From assembly GCA_910586845.1 (NCBI GenBank), contig CAJUJV010000039.1:246-10267 (forward strand): a DNA stretch of 10,022 bases, given 5' to 3'. This DNA is from an uncultured Hungatella sp. (GTDB lineage Bacteria > Bacillota > Clostridia > Lachnospirales > Lachnospiraceae). The position numbers and the translations under genes were made by a program. Positions 8,001-10,022 of the stretch are shown one piece after another (the stretch's first letter is position 1; each line of letters opens with the position of its first letter). The notes beneath the pieces are model-generated. The model was not told the DNA's origin, searched no databases, and saw only the letters and a program-made list of their open reading frames with translations.

Positions 8001-9559
8001 TGCTCGATGCGGAAAGGGATAGGCTCGTCAGGATTAACGAAAGTGCTGAATCTGTCTGTGATCTCTCCTTTTTCTACCCGCACGGCTCCGATCTCGATGA
8101 TCCGGTTGGTCACGGGGCTGAAACCTGTGGTCTCGATATCAAACACCACATAGGGATCGTCAAAGGACTGGTTACGGCTGTTTTCCACCAGCCGCTTCTG
8201 GTCATCCACCAGATAACCTTCTACTCCGTAAAGGATCTTGAAGTCGTCGTTTTTATCCAGCGCATGGCCGGCGTCGGGGAAGGCCTGGACACAGCCGTGG
8301 TCCGTGACGGCGATGGCGGGCATCCCCCATTTCTTTGCCCGTTTGATGATATCCTTCACGTCGGAGACTCCGTCCATATCGCTCATCTTGGTGTGACAGT
8401 GGAGCTCTACCCGCTTCACCAGGCTGTTGTCCATCCGCTGTCCCGTGAAATCGTCGCACTTTTTTATACCGACGACTGATCCGATAGTCAGTTCTCCGTC
8501 AAATTTGTCGATGGTGGTCATGCCTTTTAATTTGAGGAACTGGCCGGATACCACTGCCTTGTTAATATCCTCCAGTGCCTCTTCTCTGGCAAACAGTTTT
8601 ACGGTGATGGTGTCCGTAAAGTCGGTAATATCGAAAATAACGATGGTCTTTCCGCTGTTGAGAAGCCGGCTGTCCGTATGGATGATCTTGCCCCGGATGG
8701 TTACCTCTCCCATCTCCCCGGCGATTTCTCTGACAGGAATAAAACGGTCTTCAAAATCCCGTCCGTAGAGAACATCGGGATTGTCGCTTTTTTTCTGATA
8801 GGAACCGAATTTCCTGCCTTCCCGGGAAAAGTGAGGGGACCTTTCGCTGCTGCCGCGGGCAGGCAGATCCCCGCCTGCTGCAGGAAGGGACTCTGTCCGG
8901 GCACCATCGCCGGAGGAGGGACGGGAAGAAAGATCCTTTGATCCGGAGAGTTCTTCCCCCAAAGGCAGATCGGCTGCCTGGGTGTTCTTTCGCAGACGTT
9001 CTTCGATCTCTTTCTGGATCTGGGCTTCCCTCTGGCGGATCAGAAGATTTTCCGACGGTTCTATGTACTCGTATTTCACGGTTACAGGCAGACCGCAGCG
9101 CTCGAAAAAGATTTTTTCCAGGATCCGCTTTAATTCTCCTGTTTTTTCTCTGAGTACGGCGTTATTTTCCACGGTCATTTTCAGTACACGTTCTTCAGGA
9201 AAGGTACACTCCGCTTTTCTCAGAATATTGTATTCCACAATACTGTAGTTTTTCAACTCATGGAGCAGACTGTCTCTGTATGCCTGAAAAAGCTTCTGAG
9301 GATTGTACTGACTGGACAGGGTATACTTTTCCTGGATCTTCACCGTAAGCTTTTTCCCCGGAAAAAGCTGGTCCTGTATCCCATTTTCCAGGTCGCGGAT
9401 ATATTTTTTATGGATCAGCCTCGGGCTGTTGATATAGACACGAAGAGAGCTTCTGTCGCCGGCAGCGGATACCCTCTCCACATCCACCAGCTTGAAAAGC
9501 TCCTTCATCTCAGCCGTAATATTCAGATCCGGAAATACTTCCAGAAATTTTTTCGACAT
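5075..9559 (-). CDS. polC: DNA polymerase III alpha subunit, Gram-positive type PolC
   Basis: This is the main replicative DNA polymerase of low-GC Gram-positives, acting in the replisome with built-in proofreading. It has 1494 residues, somewhat longer than B. subtilis PolC (about 1437). Domains in order: N-terminal domain (about 1-190); a polar, probably disordered linker (about 190-265); an OB fold (about 285-370); the first part of the PHP domain (HCHTKMSDMDG at 387-397, TDHG at 419-422); an inserted DEDDh exonuclease (D474/E476 in DIETTG, D559, H612, D617); the rest of PHP (CDVHF at 786-790); a zinc module (C960, C963, C989, C992); and the polymerase palm (D1018 and D1020 in PDIDLNFSG, third aspartate D1143 in LKLDILGHDDP). 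The C-terminus QLSLFDFA carries the beta-clamp binding motif. The ATG is supported by GGGAG at 9567-9571, 7 bases upstream and overlapping the end of ispG. No truncation or missing catalytic residue is seen. Confidence 0.98.
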   Translation of the reverse strand: MSKKFLEVFPDLNITAEMKELFKLVDVERVSAAGDRSSLRVYINSPRLIHKKYIRDLENGIQDQLFPGKKLTVKIQEKYTLSSQYNPQKLFQAYRDSLLHELKNYSIVEYNILRKAECTFPEERVLKMTVENNAVLREKTGELKRILEKIFFERCGLPVTVKYEYIEPSENLLIRQREAQIQKEIEERLRKNTQAADLPLGEELSGSKDLSSRPSSGDGARTESLPAAGGDLPARGSSERSPHFSREGRKFGSYQKKSDNPDVLYGRDFEDRFIPVREIAGEMGEVTIRGKIIHTDSRLLNSGKTIVIFDITDFTDTITVKLFAREEALEDINKAVVSGQFLKLKGMTTIDKFDGELTIGSVVGIKKCDDFTGQRMDNSLVKRVELHCHTKMSDMDGVSDVKDIIKRAKKWGMPAIAVTDHGCVQAFPDAGHALDKNDDFKILYGVEGYLVDDQKRLVENSRNQSFDDPYVVFDIETTGFSPVTNRIIEIGAVRVEKGEITDRFSTFVNPDEPIPFRIEQLTGINDSMVIGAPRIDKVLPEFLEFCHGAALVAHNASFDISFISRNAALLDLGFDPTVLDTVALARVLLPQLNRYKLDTVAKALNISLENHHRAVDDAEATAGIFTAFLKMLKNRDMETLDQLDRLSELDAEGIKKLPSYHVIILAKNDVGRTNLYRLVSWSHINYFHRTPRIPKSLLDQYREGLIIGSACEAGELYQALLRGVPDAELGRIVNFYDYLEIQPLGNNAFMLRDENSIVKSEEDLKNLNRKIVELGEQFKKPVCATCDVHFLNPEDEVYRRIIMAGKGFKDSDDQAPLYLRTTEEMLEEFLYLGPDKAEEVVITNTRRIADQCERISPVRPDKCPPVIDDSDGTLRNICYNRAHELYGDDLPDIVVERLERELTSIISNGFAVMYIIAQKLVWKSNEDGYLVGSRGSVGSSFVATMSGITEVNPLRPHYYCPGCHYSEFDSDDVKKFAGMSGCDMPDKECPECGTLMKKEGHDIPFETFLGFKGDKEPDIDLNFSGEYQSHAHDYTEVIFGKGQTFRAGTIGTLADKTAYGYVKNYYEERGDRKRNCEINRIVQGCVGVRRTTGQHPGGIIVLPVGEEICSFTPVQRPANDMTTTTITTHFDYHSIDHNLLKLDILGHDDPTMIRMLQDLTGLDPVKDIPLDGAEVMSLFQNTSALGITPDDIGGCPLGALGIPEFGTDFAMQMLLDAKPKYFSDLVRIAGLAHGTDVWVGNAKDLILSGQATIQTAICCRDDIMVYLIQKGMEEGLSFTIMESVRKGKGLKPDWIEAMLAHDVPQWYIDSCLKIKYMFPKAHAVAYVMMAWRIGYCKVFYPLAYYAAFFSIRASAFSYELMCQGRDKLEYYLADYKKRADSLSKKEQDTLRDMRVVQEMYARGFEFEPIDIYRAKARDFQIVDGKLMPSLASIDGLGEKAADGVVDAVKDGPFLSREDFRNRSKVSKTICDLMADLGILGDLPESNQLSLFDFA

Positions 9560-9563
9560 ATGT

Positions 9564-10022
9564 TCACTCCCGCTCTTCTCTCAGTTTCAGAAGTTCCTGT
9601 CTCAGGGCCGGCAGAAGTTCTTCCTCGGGAAGTTTCCTGATCACTTCTCCTTTTCTGATCAGCAGGCCTTCTCCTATGCCGCCGGCGATGCCCAGATCGG
9701 CTTCTCTGGCCTCACCCGGACCGTTGACTACGCAGCCCATGACTGCCACTTTCACATCCAGGTCGTCAAATTCCGCCGCCATGGTCTCCACCTGTCCTGC
9801 AAGTCCGATGAGATCGATCCTGGTCCGGCCGCAGGTAGGACAGGATACTACGGTGATACCGCCTTTTCTCAGTCCCAGAGTTTTCAGGATCAGCTTTGCC
9901 GATTTCACTTCTTCCACAGGGGCTCCTGTCAGGGATACCCGGATGGTATCTCCGATGCCCTGATTCAGGATGATCCCCAGCCCTATGGCTGATTTGATGT
10001 TGCCTGCCGTCAGAGTTCCCGC
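9564..10022 (-). CDS. ispG: 4-hydroxy-3-methylbut-2-en-1-yl diphosphate synthase, C-terminal part (cut by window edge)
   Basis: IspG (GcpE) is a cytosolic [4Fe-4S] enzyme that converts methylerythritol cyclodiphosphate to HMBPP in the MEP isoprenoid pathway. Only the last 152 codons are here; the frame runs open to the right edge and the start lies outside. The fragment begins AGTLTAGNIKSAIG, followed by GIGDTIRVSLTGAPVEEV, which is typical IspG sequence just before the iron-sulfur domain. The cluster ligands are all visible: Cys61 and Cys64 of the fragment in SCPTCGR, Cys97 in VMGCVVNGPGE, and Glu104 in the same motif (positions known from the family). The charged C-terminal tail (ending KLREERE) is normal for Firmicutes. 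The TGA stop is 4 bases upstream of the polC start, so the two are probably co-transcribed; ispG-polC adjacency is common in Clostridia. The GTG at 9917 is an internal valine, not a start. Identification is very sure. Confidence 0.96.
   Translation of the reverse strand, partial: AGTLTAGNIKSAIGLGIILNQGIGDTIRVSLTGAPVEEVKSAKLILKTLGLRKGGITVVSCPTCGRTRIDLIGLAGQVETMAAEFDDLDVKVAVMGCVVNGPGEAREADLGIAGGIGEGLLIRKGEVIRKLPEEELLPALRQELLKLREERE
9567..9571 (-). promoter_or_regulatory. Ribosome binding site of polC inside the ispG 3' end
   Basis: The minus strand reads GGGAG followed by 7 bases and then ATG. The motif lies within the last sense codons of ispG, directly before its TGA stop. This suggests that ribosomes finishing ispG could re-initiate on polC (inference). 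Confidence 0.7.

Noticed and set aside
1..10022. Mobile element, CRISPR array, defence system or other undescribed system
   Set aside because: There are no transposase, integrase or nuclease genes besides PolC, no regular spaced repeats and no unexplained stretch over 140 bases; every sizeable frame on the minus strand belongs to a known family.

Overview
All six protein-coding genes in this window lie on the minus strand and read from right to left. The gene set points to a low-redundancy Firmicute of the class Clostridia, most likely a Lachnospiraceae-type gut anaerobe. The main reasons are the Gram-positive replicative polymerase PolC directly behind ispG, a lipoprotein substrate-binding protein with a lipobox, strong AGGAGG-type ribosome binding sites, and G+C that looks slightly above half by eye (not counted). 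The genus cannot be fixed from the sequence alone.

Right part (10022 to 5075): a housekeeping block. It holds the C-terminal 152 codons of ispG (MEP isoprenoid pathway, cut by the window edge) and, 4 bases downstream, a complete 1494-residue polC. Both look intact, with all recognisable catalytic and metal-binding residues present.

Left part (5048 to 138): a four-gene ABC importer of the BMP/PnrA nucleoside class. The order is substrate-binding lipoprotein, double-domain ATPase, permease 1, permease 2, the same order as nupNOPQ (yufNOPQ) of Bacillus subtilis. The lipoprotein would capture a nucleoside (probably a purine nucleoside) outside the cell, the two permeases form the channel, and the ATPase powers uptake. 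An extended -10 promoter lies between polC and the lipoprotein gene. A 10-bp perfect hairpin with a short U-run sits between the lipoprotein gene and the ATPase gene and probably makes the binding protein more abundant than the membrane complex. The last three genes are tightly coupled, with a 20-base overlap and then an ATGA overlap.

Leftmost 137 bases: non-coding, with a GC-rich imperfect hairpin after the operon, then A+T-rich DNA with a TTGACA hexamer that may belong to a promoter of a gene beyond the window.

I see no mobile element, CRISPR array, tRNA, rRNA or defence system. The window is essentially ordinary. The points worth checking are the regulatory signals between genes and the placement of the transporter operon directly behind polC.
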